Shown here piece by piece: positions 1-8,815 of a DNA stretch of 64,000 nt (positions are counted from its first letter, which is position 1; each line of letters starts with the position of its first letter). The notes beneath the pieces are model-generated. The model ran no database searches. It saw nothing but the letters and a program-made list of their open reading frames with translations, and was not told where the DNA came from. The position numbers and the translations under genes were made by a program. The DNA is from an uncultured Clostridia bacterium (GTDB taxonomy: Bacteria; Bacillota; Clostridia; Peptostreptococcales; Anaerovoracaceae), in assembly GCA_934278925.1 (NCBI GenBank), contig CAKQWJ010000005.1:1-64000 (forward strand). The letters run 5' to 3'.

Positions 1-1209
1 AGTACTTCCAAAGGATCAGCTAGGTGTTATAGCGGATCGTGATCTACAACAGTAGAAATTCTTAGTACTTCCAAAGGATTCTTGGCATCGAGACGAGAGC
101 TGCCATCTACAACAGTAGAAATTCTTAGTACTTCCAAAGGTAAAGCTAAAACTAAAAGATGAAAAGTATCTACAACAGTAGAAATTCTTAGTACTTCCAA
201 AGGTTTAAATCTTCTCCACTGCATATACTCATCTACAACAGTAGAAATTCTTAGTACTTCCAAAGGAATCGTAACGACGAAACCGAAAAGGGGATCTACA
301 ACAGTAGAAATTCTTAGTACTTCCAAAGGATGGTTGGGAAGAGACTACAGCTACAAATCTACAACAGTAGAAATTCTTAGTACTTCCAAAGGCTGTTCAG
401 GCGGATTATGCGCTGCGGGATCTACAACAGTAGAAATTCTTAGTACTTCCAAAGGATCAGCTAGGTGTTATAGCGGATCGTGATCTACAACAGTAGAAAT
501 TCTTAGTACTTCCAAAGGCGGCACAGGCAATGGCAGATATTGCGGATCTACAACAGTAGAAATTCTTAGTACTTCCAAAGGTTTTTTAGGAATTATTTTT
601 TTGCAATATCTACAACAGTAGAAATTCTTAGTACTTCCAAAGGGATTTAGGAAGGAGGCAAACATGGCAAATCTACAACAGTAGAAATTCTTAGTACTTC
701 CAAAGGACATTCCAGAATGCAGACGAATCAAAGATCTACAACAGTAGAAATTCTTAGTACTTCCAAAGGTGGTGCAAAAATGACACCAGATGGTGATCTA
801 CAACAGTAGAAATTCTTAGTACTTCCAAAGGGGTTCCATGAACGTCAATGGAGACACTATCTACAACAGTAGAAATTCTTAGTACTTCCAAAGGCACCTA
901 TGCGGTGGCTTTTTCGTTGCATCTACAACAGTAGAAATTCTTAGTACTTCCAAAGGAAAACTTGTCGGGAGTTGCGACGGTTCATCTACAACAGTAGAAA
1001 TTCTTAGTACTTCCAAAGGAGGCGTGGACTACTTCACCGAGGAGGAATCTACAACAGTAGAAATTCTTAGTACTTCCAAAGGAGGGTTTCACGGCTTTTT
1101 GTCAAAGGGATCTACAACAGTAGAAATTCTTAGTACTTCCAAAGGGAAATGTGGAAAATATGTCGGTTCAAGCATCTACAACAGTAGAAATTCTTAGTAC
1201 TTCCAAAGG
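1..1209 (-). CRISPR. Type V-A (Cas12a) CRISPR array, leader-proximal part
   Basis: Nineteen complete identical 36-nt repeats and one cut repeat (1-14) alternate with 19 spacers of 26-28 nt, mostly 27. Repeats start at 42, 105, 168, 231, 294, 357, 420, 483, 546, 608, 671, 734, 796, 859, 921, 984, 1047, 1110 and 1174. Read on the minus strand each repeat begins CCTTTGGAAGTAC and ends AATTTCTACTGTTGTAGAT, the Cas12a crRNA handle with its pseudoknot stem, so the array is transcribed leftwards, away from cas2. The leader-proximal repeat is 1174-1209 and no repeat is degenerate. Spacer 15-41 is identical to spacer 456-482. The array continues beyond the left edge, so its full length is unknown. Confidence 0.99.
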
Positions 1210-1341
1210 TCTTGAGAGTGTGCCTAGCACAATTCTACCGCAATTTTGAAAGTTCCTTTTGTTTGTTCAAATAAATTTTCCATCGGTTATCGCTTCTCAC
1301 CCTTGGAAGTACCATATTAAGACGGAGGTTTGCAACCCTCC
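1210..1341 (-). promoter_or_regulatory. CRISPR leader between cas2 and the first repeat
   Basis: This 132-nt AT-rich stretch lies between the cas2 stop and the leader-proximal repeat, where a leader with the array promoter and integration signals is expected. Read on the minus strand it opens with a hairpin directly after the cas2 stop (1324-1341, 7-bp stem with one bulge, no T-run). A segment complementary to the repeat follows (1301-1322, listed separately). A weak TAGAAT -10-like hexamer lies about 25 nt before the first repeat. I see no clear -35, so the promoter assignment is tentative. Confidence 0.6.
1301..1322 (+). other. Inverted degenerate half-repeat (anti-repeat) in the CRISPR leader
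   Basis: The plus strand carries CCTTGGAAGTAC, then CATAT, then TAAGA. The crRNA-sense repeat, which lies on the minus strand, carries CCTTTGGAAGTAC followed directly by TAAGA. The leader thus holds a copy of the 5' half of the repeat in inverted orientation, with one base deleted and five inserted. A minus-strand transcript of cas2 and leader would be complementary to the 5' part of each pre-crRNA repeat, the part Cas12a trims off, and not to the handle. Function is unknown; it may be a decayed repeat or a regulatory pairing site. Confidence 0.6.
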
Positions 1342-1617
1342 TTATTCAACGATAATGAAATCATCGTTATCGTTCGCCGCATACCCATACCTGGTGATTT
1401 TACATGTGTTGGAAAGGCGAAATATGATTACACTGTCTTCTTGAGTAAATTTCTTCAAGTACTTATTATTAATTTCCGTCTCTATCACATCTAACATACG
1501 CTCACTCACATCAATTTCAAATACTGAGTACTGTAGTCGATGTCCGAATTTCTTCAGATATTTAGAAAAACGAGTTCTAGTTTTATCATCAGATATGTCA
1601 TAGCTCACTATAATCAT
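1342..1617 (-). CDS. cas2: CRISPR-associated endonuclease Cas2
   Basis: 91 residues, the usual Cas2 size. It starts MIIVSYDISDDKTRTRFSKY: a ferredoxin-like first strand ending in the conserved Asp (D7), followed by a basic helix. The middle QYSVFEIDVS strand and a C-terminal strand complete the fold. Cas2 is the structural core of the Cas1-Cas2 complex that inserts new spacers at the leader end, and it lies next to that leader. It is the last gene of the cas12a-cas4-cas1-cas2 operon, 9 nt after the cas1 stop, with an AGAGGTG ribosome site just upstream of its ATG. Confidence 0.96.
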   Translation of the reverse strand: MIIVSYDISDDKTRTRFSKYLKKFGHRLQYSVFEIDVSERMLDVIETEINNKYLKKFTQEDSVIIFRLSNTCKITRYGYAANDNDDFIIVE

Positions 1618-1626
1618 ACATCACCT

Positions 1627-2586
1627 CTATATAACATAAAAGGGAAAATCATCAATATCCGCATTTTTCATAAATGCACGGTAGTACTGTTGCACATAGC
1701 AGAATATATCTTCCTTATTGTTCATTATCACCTTCATGAAAATTCCAACATACTTTGGCGAGGCCTTAAACGAGAGAACGTATCTATGATTTATTATTTC
1801 AAAGTCATCTTCTGATATCTGCTTTAAGTTAATTGCTTTCCGAACAGACAAATCAATCAACGGACGAAACGGCTCCACTAGATCACATACAAGTGACTTT
1901 CTTCTGTAAAAGCATCTGTGTAAAACACCGTAATATGTATCAAACCCAAAGGACATCAACAGAGCATCCATGAAATTAAACAAGATATTATATCCAACAT
2001 CCAATGTCGAATTAATATAGTCTGATTTTATCCGCGGTTTCCGCCCCTTCCATTCAACATTTGAAAAAATCCGTTCGAAGTAACGCCTTGCTGCCGCCCC
2101 TTCAAATCCCATTATTTCATTTATTGTTTGTGCCGCTTCTAGATTTTTCATATACTCATTTAAGTACGTAATCGCTTCGCGATCCGGAAAATCCTTTTCT
2201 CTCATTTTTTGTATTGCAGCAAGCTGATTCTTTATTTTATTTGAAGTAATTCTCTTCCCCAGATCAAGGCCGTCATATTGATATTGTCGCTTGCGCAGAA
2301 TCGTATTTGCATTACCGTTTTCACAAATTAGCTGATAAACCTTCATAGTTCTTGTCATAAGACATATAGCAAAGCCAAAATTCTTTGCCCGTTGAAGGAT
2401 TCCGCTTGTTATGCTTATATTCCCAACAATAGCAACCATAAACAGTTTATAGCAAGTTGATTGGTGTTTAATTTTCCCCTCTTTATCTTTCACGACAATA
2501 TTATCATTTGAAAAAGATAATTTATCGCCTTCATTTGAAAACACAAATACAATTTGTTTTTTCTTCATCTCCGGTAAACTAAGCAT
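1627..2586 (-). CDS. cas1: CRISPR-associated integrase Cas1
   Basis: 319 residues, typical for Cas1. The N-terminal beta domain covers about 1-90. The C-terminal helical domain carries the metal ligands: the Glu in NEIMGFEGAAARRYF, the His in YGVLHRCFYRRKS and the Glu in LVEPFRPLID. Cas1 is the catalytic integrase that joins prespacers to the leader-proximal repeat together with Cas2. The ATG overlaps the end of cas4 by 8 nt, and an AAGGTG ribosome site lies in the last cas4 codons, so translation is probably coupled. A second in-frame ATG six codons later has no usable ribosome-site spacing, so the first is preferred. Confidence 0.97.
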   Translation of the reverse strand: MLSLPEMKKKQIVFVFSNEGDKLSFSNDNIVVKDKEGKIKHQSTCYKLFMVAIVGNISITSGILQRAKNFGFAICLMTRTMKVYQLICENGNANTILRKRQYQYDGLDLGKRITSNKIKNQLAAIQKMREKDFPDREAITYLNEYMKNLEAAQTINEIMGFEGAAARRYFERIFSNVEWKGRKPRIKSDYINSTLDVGYNILFNFMDALLMSFGFDTYYGVLHRCFYRRKSLVCDLVEPFRPLIDLSVRKAINLKQISEDDFEIINHRYVLSFKASPKYVGIFMKVIMNNKEDIFCYVQQYYRAFMKNADIDDFPFYVI

Positions 2587-3154
2587 TTACATCACCTTCG
2601 GCAATTCCTTTATCACAAGCGGGTGCATATATACAATTCTTACACTTCTCTGTGTTCGATTGCGTAAACGCCTCAATGTCAAAATTTATAATTCCATTTA
2701 TTACTTTCCTAAAAGCATCGAACATCTCTAAATTTTCATTCGGCAACTTTACTACGTATTTCTTGTTATCTTCCATACTGTAAAGCTGAAGGTTTTGAAC
2801 TTCATATCCCATTTCCTTCATGCAAAAGTATTGTGCATACAACTGAAATACATATCCATCATAAATTCGTTTTATCTTTTTCTTTCGCTCAATTATAGTC
2901 TTTGTTTTAGCATTGTATATATCGATTTTACAAATCAACATATACTTCTCCGAGTACACCTCCAGTGATGTAATAACATCACTGGAGGTTGAATAATGAT
3001 TATTATCTACAGCTTCGTGCGCTGCAGTTCCGTTAATCTGTTCCTTCTTTTGAAATGTTCGAACATTTTTCTCGTCGAACATCTGGTGGAAATAAATGGA
3101 TGCCGGACAGAAAATAAAATCATTTAAACATGTAGCAGGTATTGGTTCTTCCAT
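2579..3154 (-). CDS. cas4: CRISPR-associated exonuclease Cas4
   Basis: 191 residues from the chosen start. It is a RecB-like PD-(D/E)XK nuclease with a 4Fe-4S cluster: an N-terminal FCPASIYF Cys, the CKIDIYN Asp, IERKKK as the E-x-K motif, and a C-terminal CKNCIYAPAC cluster. In type V-A, Cas4 trims prespacers and selects those next to a PAM for Cas1-Cas2. An ATG at 3181 lies inside cas12a, but the ATG at 3154 sits 2 nt after the cas12a stop with AGAGG at proper spacing, so I take it as the start. The gene is tightly packed between cas12a and cas1. Confidence 0.93.
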   Translation of the reverse strand: MEEPIPATCLNDFIFCPASIYFHQMFDEKNVRTFQKKEQINGTAAHEAVDNNHYSTSSDVITSLEVYSEKYMLICKIDIYNAKTKTIIERKKKIKRIYDGYVFQLYAQYFCMKEMGYEVQNLQLYSMEDNKKYVVKLPNENLEMFDAFRKVINGIINFDIEAFTQSNTEKCKNCIYAPACDKGIAEGDVNA

Positions 3155-3156
3155 CT

Positions 3157-6100
3157 TTACCTCTGTGCAAATTTCATCCAAGCTAAATTTGTTACCTTCA
3201 AATCAACCTTATCAAGTTTTTCTTCCGGACAGTCTTTAATTCTTTCCACAAGCAGTAATCCTTTTCTAGCGATGTTGTATGCACCATTTGCATCCGCATT
3301 TTCCGGAAGCGTGCCATCCTTGACTTCATCTGAATTAAAGAATTTTCCGTCTTCATTTTTAACCGGAGAAAGCATATAATCCGTCTCCCCATTTGTTTCA
3401 CTGTTTCTAATCTGCAAGGTCATTTTCAAAAGCCACATAAACCGTCTAAAAAAGTCTGCGGAATTCTGTGCGACAACTTGTTCTTTAATATTAGACGCTG
3501 CATTAATTCCAAATTCCTCAAACAGATTGCAGTACTCTTTCGTAAGATTCAACTCCTGCTCTTCCCAATACCCATCTTTATTTCTGTGATTATATAATCT
3601 CTTTCCATAAGAACAAATGGTCCATTCCGTTTTCGCGCCCTTTGCCTTCTCCGTGAAATCGTTATAGTCAAAAGATATTGCAAAGTACTTTCCATATTCG
3701 TCATCATCACAAAGCTGAATATCCTTGAATTTCTCAATATACGCTTTGCTTTTTTCAATGCTCTCATATTTAGGATAAAGAAGGTTCACAAAACCGGTTG
3801 TTGGATCCATTTTACTGGTATTCCATGCGTTTACATAAAATAATCCACCATTCTGTTTTCCCATTTTCTTAAAGCTCTCAAATTTTTCTGTAAGCTGTAA
3901 TGCCGCATACAGACCGGTATTCTCCATTTCAGAGGCTGTTTTGTCAACCAAATAATTCAATTTATCAATTAATGCCTTCTCAAACTTCTGGTAAACCTGT
4001 CTCTCAACCTTCTGTCTTCCTCGCTTGAATCCAAAATTCAAATCCTCCATAACCACAATCGCATTGTACTTTATCATGAGTTCGGCAATCACATGCACAA
4101 CCTGGCTCATGTAGCCGTCTTTTAATTCCTTAATATTTTCAATGCTCTTCCACTGCTTTCTTGCATCCTGTCGTTCAATTTCTTTTTTTGTCAGGAGTGT
4201 TTTGTAGTCCGTTTCGACACTTTTAGCCACATTGTTTGCTTTGTACTCACTCAGGATTCGATTTAATGAAAACTGTTCTTTAATGTTTCCATGCATATCG
4301 ATAACCGTCACATACAGCAAATGACGTTCGCCTCTATCGATTCCGATAATATGCATATTTTCACAGTTCTTAATCGCTTCCCGCATTTTTCTGTTAATTC
4401 GGCCGGACCCCGGTGCAGTGTAATTCATCGTAATCGGGACATGAAATTGGAATTTGTCCACAGTATATCGCCGATCTTTAATAAGGTCATAATCAAAGAG
4501 GCTCTTTTCATCCGTATTTCTTCTCTGAGCGATTGGTTCTTTTGCCGGGTGAATCACCCTCTTGTCTTCCGGAATGCTCTTTTTTCGATAGAACACTTCC
4601 GCTTGACCATTTAATTTGTATATGCGATTTTCAAAATTCGCGTCAGAGAATAACGCCTTCCAATACATCGTATGAAGATTTGGTCTGCCTTTACTATACG
4701 GAGAAAAATCCTTGTTATATATCTTAAACAAATACAATTTCCCTTCACTTACTAGCGAATCTATGTAATCAGCCGACACATTCCGATAACTTATTTTGTA
4801 TCCCTGATCTGCAACCTCTTTATAGAAATCACTAATATCTCGATAAGACTTCGTATCTGAAAAATTAAATCCAAACTCGTTCCATTCCGGATGCTTTGCA
4901 ATTGAGTCTTTAAAAAAGTCTATCAACGCGTGACAATCCTCTAGATTAAATCTCTTTCCTTTTTTATGTGTTCCGTCTTTATATTTCTTTAGTAAGTCTT
5001 CACTTGGTGCATAATAATCGATGTTTTTCTTTGCAAAAAACACCTTCGGCAACATCTTGTTTGGTCCGGGCAAAAGTTTATAATCCATCTTTTTATAACA
5101 TTCACCGTCTGTATCTTTTAAATTCTCAAAGGCTTTGTTATTTGCCTTGTTCATAATTCCAAGGTAATAATAGCCTTCTTTCATAAGTATCACAGACTTA
5201 TTTGATGTTTCTTTATTACGATCCCATCCATCTAGCAGTGTTGGAGAATCAAATGTTAACTTAATTTTTTCAGTCTTGTATGGTTTCTTTGTTACGTAAT
5301 TCCTCGTTTTATTAAATACGCTGTCTAAGAGATTCAATATGAATCTATGTTTTTCAAATTCACCGTAGAACAATTCATCTCGTCCCGATTCCTCTCCGGT
5401 TCCGGAAAGCATAAGAATTATAACTTCAAGATCTTTCATAGAATCCAACAGTGCTTTTATTTTTTCCACAGACTTTCCATCGGTAATAAGGTTACTGTTT
5501 TCCCCTGTTTTTTCGCTAAAAAGTTCTTCTGCATTTTCATATGCCTCGCAAACAGCCTCTGCCTTTTCTAAAAGGAAGGCTTTGTATTTACAACACAGTT
5601 CTGATAATCCAGCTTCTTCGATGAATCCCAAGCTTATTGATTTTAACTTCTTAAAATAGGCTTTTCTTGCTTCTACATGTTTCTCTTCAGTTCTTTCCTT
5701 TCGAGGCATGTTCTCCTCATACCACGAATTTAAATGCTCATTAATAATCTTCCATTCACCGAACAAACTATTTGACAAACCGGTAATCGTTAAATCGTTT
5801 TTTACGAAGATTCCTTTTGAATCATACTTTTCAATATTCTGTAATGTCGTAGAGATTAATCCCCTTTCGCTCAGAATCTCCTCATAGAATTCATCATATA
5901 GTGTTTTTACAGTCGCTAGGACCTCACTGTCGTTTTCAAATGCATCTGAAAGAAACGAAAGGCTCTTAGTATCGCTGAGAATCTGCTTGTACAGCGGCTG
6001 CAACTGTGGAATCTTCTTCTCTTTTGTTTGCTGATTATACAAATTGATTAATTCGTTTACTCCTTGAACCTTATGTTTTTCGTCCTCAGTAAACCCTCCC

Positions 6101-6819
6101 AATATGCAGTTATATAGTTCAATTCCGCGCTGAGATAACGTATTGTTAAAATAGTCCAATTCAAACACTTCACCCAGAGCATTTACTCCGGCTTTTTCCA
6201 GTAATTTTTCAGAACAGTCCACCTTTTCATCAATGAACAAATGAAAAATTCTTATATTATTCATGAACTTAGGTAAGTTTTCATGGACAACACGATATGC
6301 TATTGCTGTAGATTTTTCTTCGGCAGAAAACATGTTTTTTCGATTTTCCCAGAAGCCGGTGCACATCGTTGTAAAGCCTTTAAATGATTTGATTAAATTA
6401 AGTTCATCGTCTCTTCTAATGAAAAATTTAGGTAGTTCCTTCTCTATCAGCTCTTTTTTGAAAAGTGAAGAATAGGTTTCTCCGGATTCTAAGAATCCAA
6501 CAATTTGTGTTCTCAATCTCAGTTGAACATTTTCGAATTCTGCGTTTTCTTCATCCGATTTATTCTGAATTGAATATAATTCTGCATATCTATCCAAATC
6601 TGAAAGATGAACATTAGATAAAGCTTCATCGATGTATGCACGATAATATTCATCCATTAGTTTTTTCAGCTTTTTATAATCTTCGTTTCGTTTTTCATCG
6701 TTTTCCAAAACGCCATTTTTCTCAAGATAGTGCAGAGTTTCTCCTTCCGGAATTAATTCAAAACGCAAGGTTTTTGAAACCGGATACAAATTCGTAAAAT
6801 CTTTAAACAGCTCAGCCAT
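3157..6819 (-). CDS. cas12a: CRISPR effector nuclease Cas12a (Cpf1)
   Basis: 1220 residues, close to LbCas12a (1228). This is the single effector of the type V-A system: it processes its own pre-crRNA and cuts both DNA strands after T-rich PAM recognition. RuvC acid residues are D828 in GIDRGERH, E925 in VMEDLNFGF and D1176 in NADANGAYN. The Nuc-domain Arg is R1138 in TLQIRNSE. These match LbCas12a D832, E925, D1180 and R1138 almost number for number. The conserved His of the WED processing site is present in FHVPITMNY. AAGGAG lies 9 nt before the ATG. The gene looks fully active and opens the cas operon; its AT-rich composition differs from the GC-richer core further right, consistent with transfer. 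Confidence 0.99.
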   Translation of the reverse strand: MAELFKDFTNLYPVSKTLRFELIPEGETLHYLEKNGVLENDEKRNEDYKKLKKLMDEYYRAYIDEALSNVHLSDLDRYAELYSIQNKSDEENAEFENVQLRLRTQIVGFLESGETYSSLFKKELIEKELPKFFIRRDDELNLIKSFKGFTTMCTGFWENRKNMFSAEEKSTAIAYRVVHENLPKFMNNIRIFHLFIDEKVDCSEKLLEKAGVNALGEVFELDYFNNTLSQRGIELYNCILGGFTEDEKHKVQGVNELINLYNQQTKEKKIPQLQPLYKQILSDTKSLSFLSDAFENDSEVLATVKTLYDEFYEEILSERGLISTTLQNIEKYDSKGIFVKNDLTITGLSNSLFGEWKIINEHLNSWYEENMPRKERTEEKHVEARKAYFKKLKSISLGFIEEAGLSELCCKYKAFLLEKAEAVCEAYENAEELFSEKTGENSNLITDGKSVEKIKALLDSMKDLEVIILMLSGTGEESGRDELFYGEFEKHRFILNLLDSVFNKTRNYVTKKPYKTEKIKLTFDSPTLLDGWDRNKETSNKSVILMKEGYYYLGIMNKANNKAFENLKDTDGECYKKMDYKLLPGPNKMLPKVFFAKKNIDYYAPSEDLLKKYKDGTHKKGKRFNLEDCHALIDFFKDSIAKHPEWNEFGFNFSDTKSYRDISDFYKEVADQGYKISYRNVSADYIDSLVSEGKLYLFKIYNKDFSPYSKGRPNLHTMYWKALFSDANFENRIYKLNGQAEVFYRKKSIPEDKRVIHPAKEPIAQRRNTDEKSLFDYDLIKDRRYTVDKFQFHVPITMNYTAPGSGRINRKMREAIKNCENMHIIGIDRGERHLLYVTVIDMHGNIKEQFSLNRILSEYKANNVAKSVETDYKTLLTKKEIERQDARKQWKSIENIKELKDGYMSQVVHVIAELMIKYNAIVVMEDLNFGFKRGRQKVERQVYQKFEKALIDKLNYLVDKTASEMENTGLYAALQLTEKFESFKKMGKQNGGLFYVNAWNTSKMDPTTGFVNLLYPKYESIEKSKAYIEKFKDIQLCDDDEYGKYFAISFDYNDFTEKAKGAKTEWTICSYGKRLYNHRNKDGYWEEQELNLTKEYCNLFEEFGINAASNIKEQVVAQNSADFFRRFMWLLKMTLQIRNSETNGETDYMLSPVKNEDGKFFNSDEVKDGTLPENADANGAYNIARKGLLLVERIKDCPEEKLDKVDLKVTNLAWMKFAQR

Positions 6820-7072
6820 AACGCTCGTCTCCTTTTTTACGTAAACGTTTAGATATACCTTTCATAATTATTGATTCAATCTAAATTCGGACCATCACCG
6901 ACTCCTCTTTTTATACGTATCTTCATCTTACCATATTGCTTTAGAATAAGCATTCAGTTTTGTTGAGCGCACCCCGAACTGTCCAAATATTTTGCCATTA
7001 TATATTGATTGACCACTTTTTATAGCTAATTATTGCGCATCGTTGAACCCGTTGAATGTAATTTTAAATTCA
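6820..7072 (-). other. Upstream region of the cas operon
   Basis: About 250 AT-rich bases without a convincing reading frame. The cas12a ribosome site is at its left end. TATAAT-like hexamers occur on the minus strand (for example near 7010), but none has a clear -35 partner, so I name no promoter. I searched by eye for a degenerate Cas12a repeat, as in self-regulating crRNA-like genes near some cas promoters, and found none. Confidence 0.5.
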
Positions 7073-7107
7073 AGTTGTGTAAGATCCCTAATTACTCTTA
7101 CACAATT
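7073..7107. other. 12-bp inverted repeat beside the terminator
   Basis: AGTTGTGTAAGA (7073-7084) pairs with TCTTACACAATT (7096-7107) across an 11-nt loop with one mismatch. It abuts the terminator at 7111-7158, giving two stacked hairpins between the permease gene and the cas operon. It could be a second terminator hairpin or a binding site. Confidence 0.5.
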
Positions 7108-7110
7108 AAA

Positions 7111-7158
7111 AACCACACCTCCAAGGTTGGTTTCATGTCCAACCTTGGAGGTGTAGTT
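7111..7158. terminator. Strong bidirectional terminator separating permease and cas operons
   Basis: ACACCTCCAAGGTTGG (7115-7130) and its perfect reverse complement (7139-7154) form a 16-bp stem with an 8-nt loop, extended by three more pairs beyond one mismatch. On the minus strand the stem is followed by TTTTTAATT, terminating the redox-permease operon before the cas genes. The plus strand is also T-rich after the stem. Confidence 0.9.
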
Positions 7159-7229
7159 CTTTGTGTCATTTTCTTCTTCTAACCGTTATACGGTCTAGAG
7201 GTTATTTGTACATCGATGCGAAGGTATAT

Positions 7230-8441
7230 TTATTTCGCTTCATCCATCGCCTTGCATTCCGCTTCGCGTGCTTCCCATTCATCATAAGGGGTTTTCAGCT
7301 CTTCAATGAGATTTCTTCCTTTTCCCTTCAGATACTGAATTCTTGCAATGAAGTAGATTACAGCTGCAGCCATATATGCAAGAATAATGAGGTAAACGCT
7401 TGCGCCGAGAGCCTTGAATGCCGAGAACGCAAGGAACGCAGCAACTATAGCAGCGAATACGGATAACACGATAATCATTCCATACTTGAATTTGATTCCG
7501 GCATGATTGCATGCATGAGGGTACTTCTTCTTGAGGAAGAACGGTACGATGCATGTCGGAATATCCGACAGTGCATTAATTGCCGAGAATACGGTCATGA
7601 GTACGCCGAAAGAGGATCCGGTCAGTACACAGATAATCGCGAACAGCATGACATAGATCAGAATTCCTGTCGAAACACCATTCTTGTTTTTCTTTGCAAG
7701 CGCCTTTGGGAATACGCCGCAATCTGCAGCGGCCTGAATCTGAGCACAGGTAAGCATGATTACCGGAACCATTGAAGTAAGTACGCCGCACAGAGGACCG
7801 CCTACTACAAAGAACACCACCAGACCCGGGGCCATAAATTCTTTCGCAACATCGGACAGAGTTGTCACCGTATCCCCATTCATGCAGCCAAGTGTTACAA
7901 CGGCCATGAGGATATAGATAAACGCAACGATTACAGGGGCAAGGATAAGGGCCAGCGGAACATCTCTTCTTGGATTCTTTACTTCATCCGCAATCTGCGA
8001 TACTGCCGTTCCGCCCGAGAGGCAGGAAGCAAATACGGATACCGCCGCTCCGATTGAACTTATTTTTATTCCGCTTCCGAATGCCTCTCCGATGGAAAGC
8101 TGCGATGCATCAATATTCGGAATTCCGAGAACGATGTAGACCGCTACCGCAACCATCATTACTACAACAATCAGTGAGTTGATTGATGCAAACAGATACG
8201 TTCCCATGTATGCCATGATTCCGTATACAACGAGAATCGCTACGGAAACCATTGTTTCATGACCCTTCAGTCCTGTGAAGATCGAACAGAAATAGTCCGA
8301 GAACAGAACCGCAAATACGGAAACCAGAACAGGCTGCAGCAAATTCTGGACAGCCATATAAAGGCCTACCGACGGATGAATCAATTTGGTTGGCATCAGG
8401 AAGAAGCTTCCGGATGCAGGTATAATGGATGATGAATACAC
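7230..8441 (-). CDS. APC-family amino-acid permease, apparently lacking its N-terminal helix
   Basis: 403 residues from a GTG, with about ten hydrophobic helices typical of an APC-superfamily amino-acid/polyamine permease. Family members normally begin with a helix carrying a G-x-G-I-F substrate-binding motif. Here the frame is open only back to an in-frame TGA near 8528 and starts in what looks like helix 2 (AVVIAFILATIYKLAASFP). There is no ATG or ribosome site for that part, and the upstream gene ends at 8522, so helix 1 has no room. Either it is a 5'-deleted pseudogene or an unusual start is used. Its place behind the flavoprotein and ferredoxin suggests it once imported their substrate. 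Confidence 0.75.
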   Translation of the reverse strand: MYSSSIIPASGSFFLMPTKLIHPSVGLYMAVQNLLQPVLVSVFAVLFSDYFCSIFTGLKGHETMVSVAILVVYGIMAYMGTYLFASINSLIVVVMMVAVAVYIVLGIPNIDASQLSIGEAFGSGIKISSIGAAVSVFASCLSGGTAVSQIADEVKNPRRDVPLALILAPVIVAFIYILMAVVTLGCMNGDTVTTLSDVAKEFMAPGLVVFFVVGGPLCGVLTSMVPVIMLTCAQIQAAADCGVFPKALAKKNKNGVSTGILIYVMLFAIICVLTGSSFGVLMTVFSAINALSDIPTCIVPFFLKKKYPHACNHAGIKFKYGMIIVLSVFAAIVAAFLAFSAFKALGASVYLIILAYMAAAVIYFIARIQYLKGKGRNLIEELKTPYDEWEAREAECKAMDEAK

Positions 8442-8521
8442 GGCAGGAAAGCTGGCTGCAAGCTTGTATATCGTAGCAAGAATAAAAGCAATTACAACTG
8501 CATCGCCGATTTCGTTAATCT

Positions 8522-8815
8522 CTATTTTTCAGTCGGTTCCGGGATTGCATCCACGAATTTTGTTCTGTTCATAATCGGATGTTCCAGCCGAATCGCACCT
8601 TCCACCGGACACTGCAGTACGCAAGCGCCGCAATACCAGCATTCACCCGGCCATGCAACGATTGGATGTTCGCCTTTCACGGTGCTTGGAAGAAGCACAT
8701 CGCAATGACATGTCTTTGCACATGTATTGCATCCTATACACTTCGTTTCATCAAATTGAATAGGATTTGCACTGCATGGTACAACGGAAACCCTGAGTTC
8801 GTTCATCTTTTTCAT
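8522..8815 (-). CDS. Two-cluster 4Fe-4S ferredoxin, partner of the flavoprotein
   Basis: 97 residues with two complete cluster motifs, CIGCNTCAKTC and CWYCGACVLQC, resembling the beta subunit of adenylylsulfate-reductase-like enzymes. It would carry electrons to or from the FAD subunit encoded just upstream. Its ATG overlaps the flavoprotein stop (TAATG), and GGAGG lies 8 nt before the start, so the two are translationally coupled. No export signal is visible, so the pair is probably cytoplasmic. Confidence 0.9.
   Translation of the reverse strand: MKKMNELRVSVVPCSANPIQFDETKCIGCNTCAKTCHCDVLLPSTVKGEHPIVAWPGECWYCGACVLQCPVEGAIRLEHPIMNRTKFVDAIPEPTEK

Noticed and set aside
27..731. Open frames across the CRISPR array (27-326, 468-731) encoding a repeating peptide
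   Set aside because: They are translations of the 36-nt repeat and spacers; no ribosome site or homology.
6820..7110. A crRNA-like regulatory gene (degenerate repeat) at the cas12a promoter
   Set aside because: No segment resembling the Cas12a handle was found by eye on either strand.
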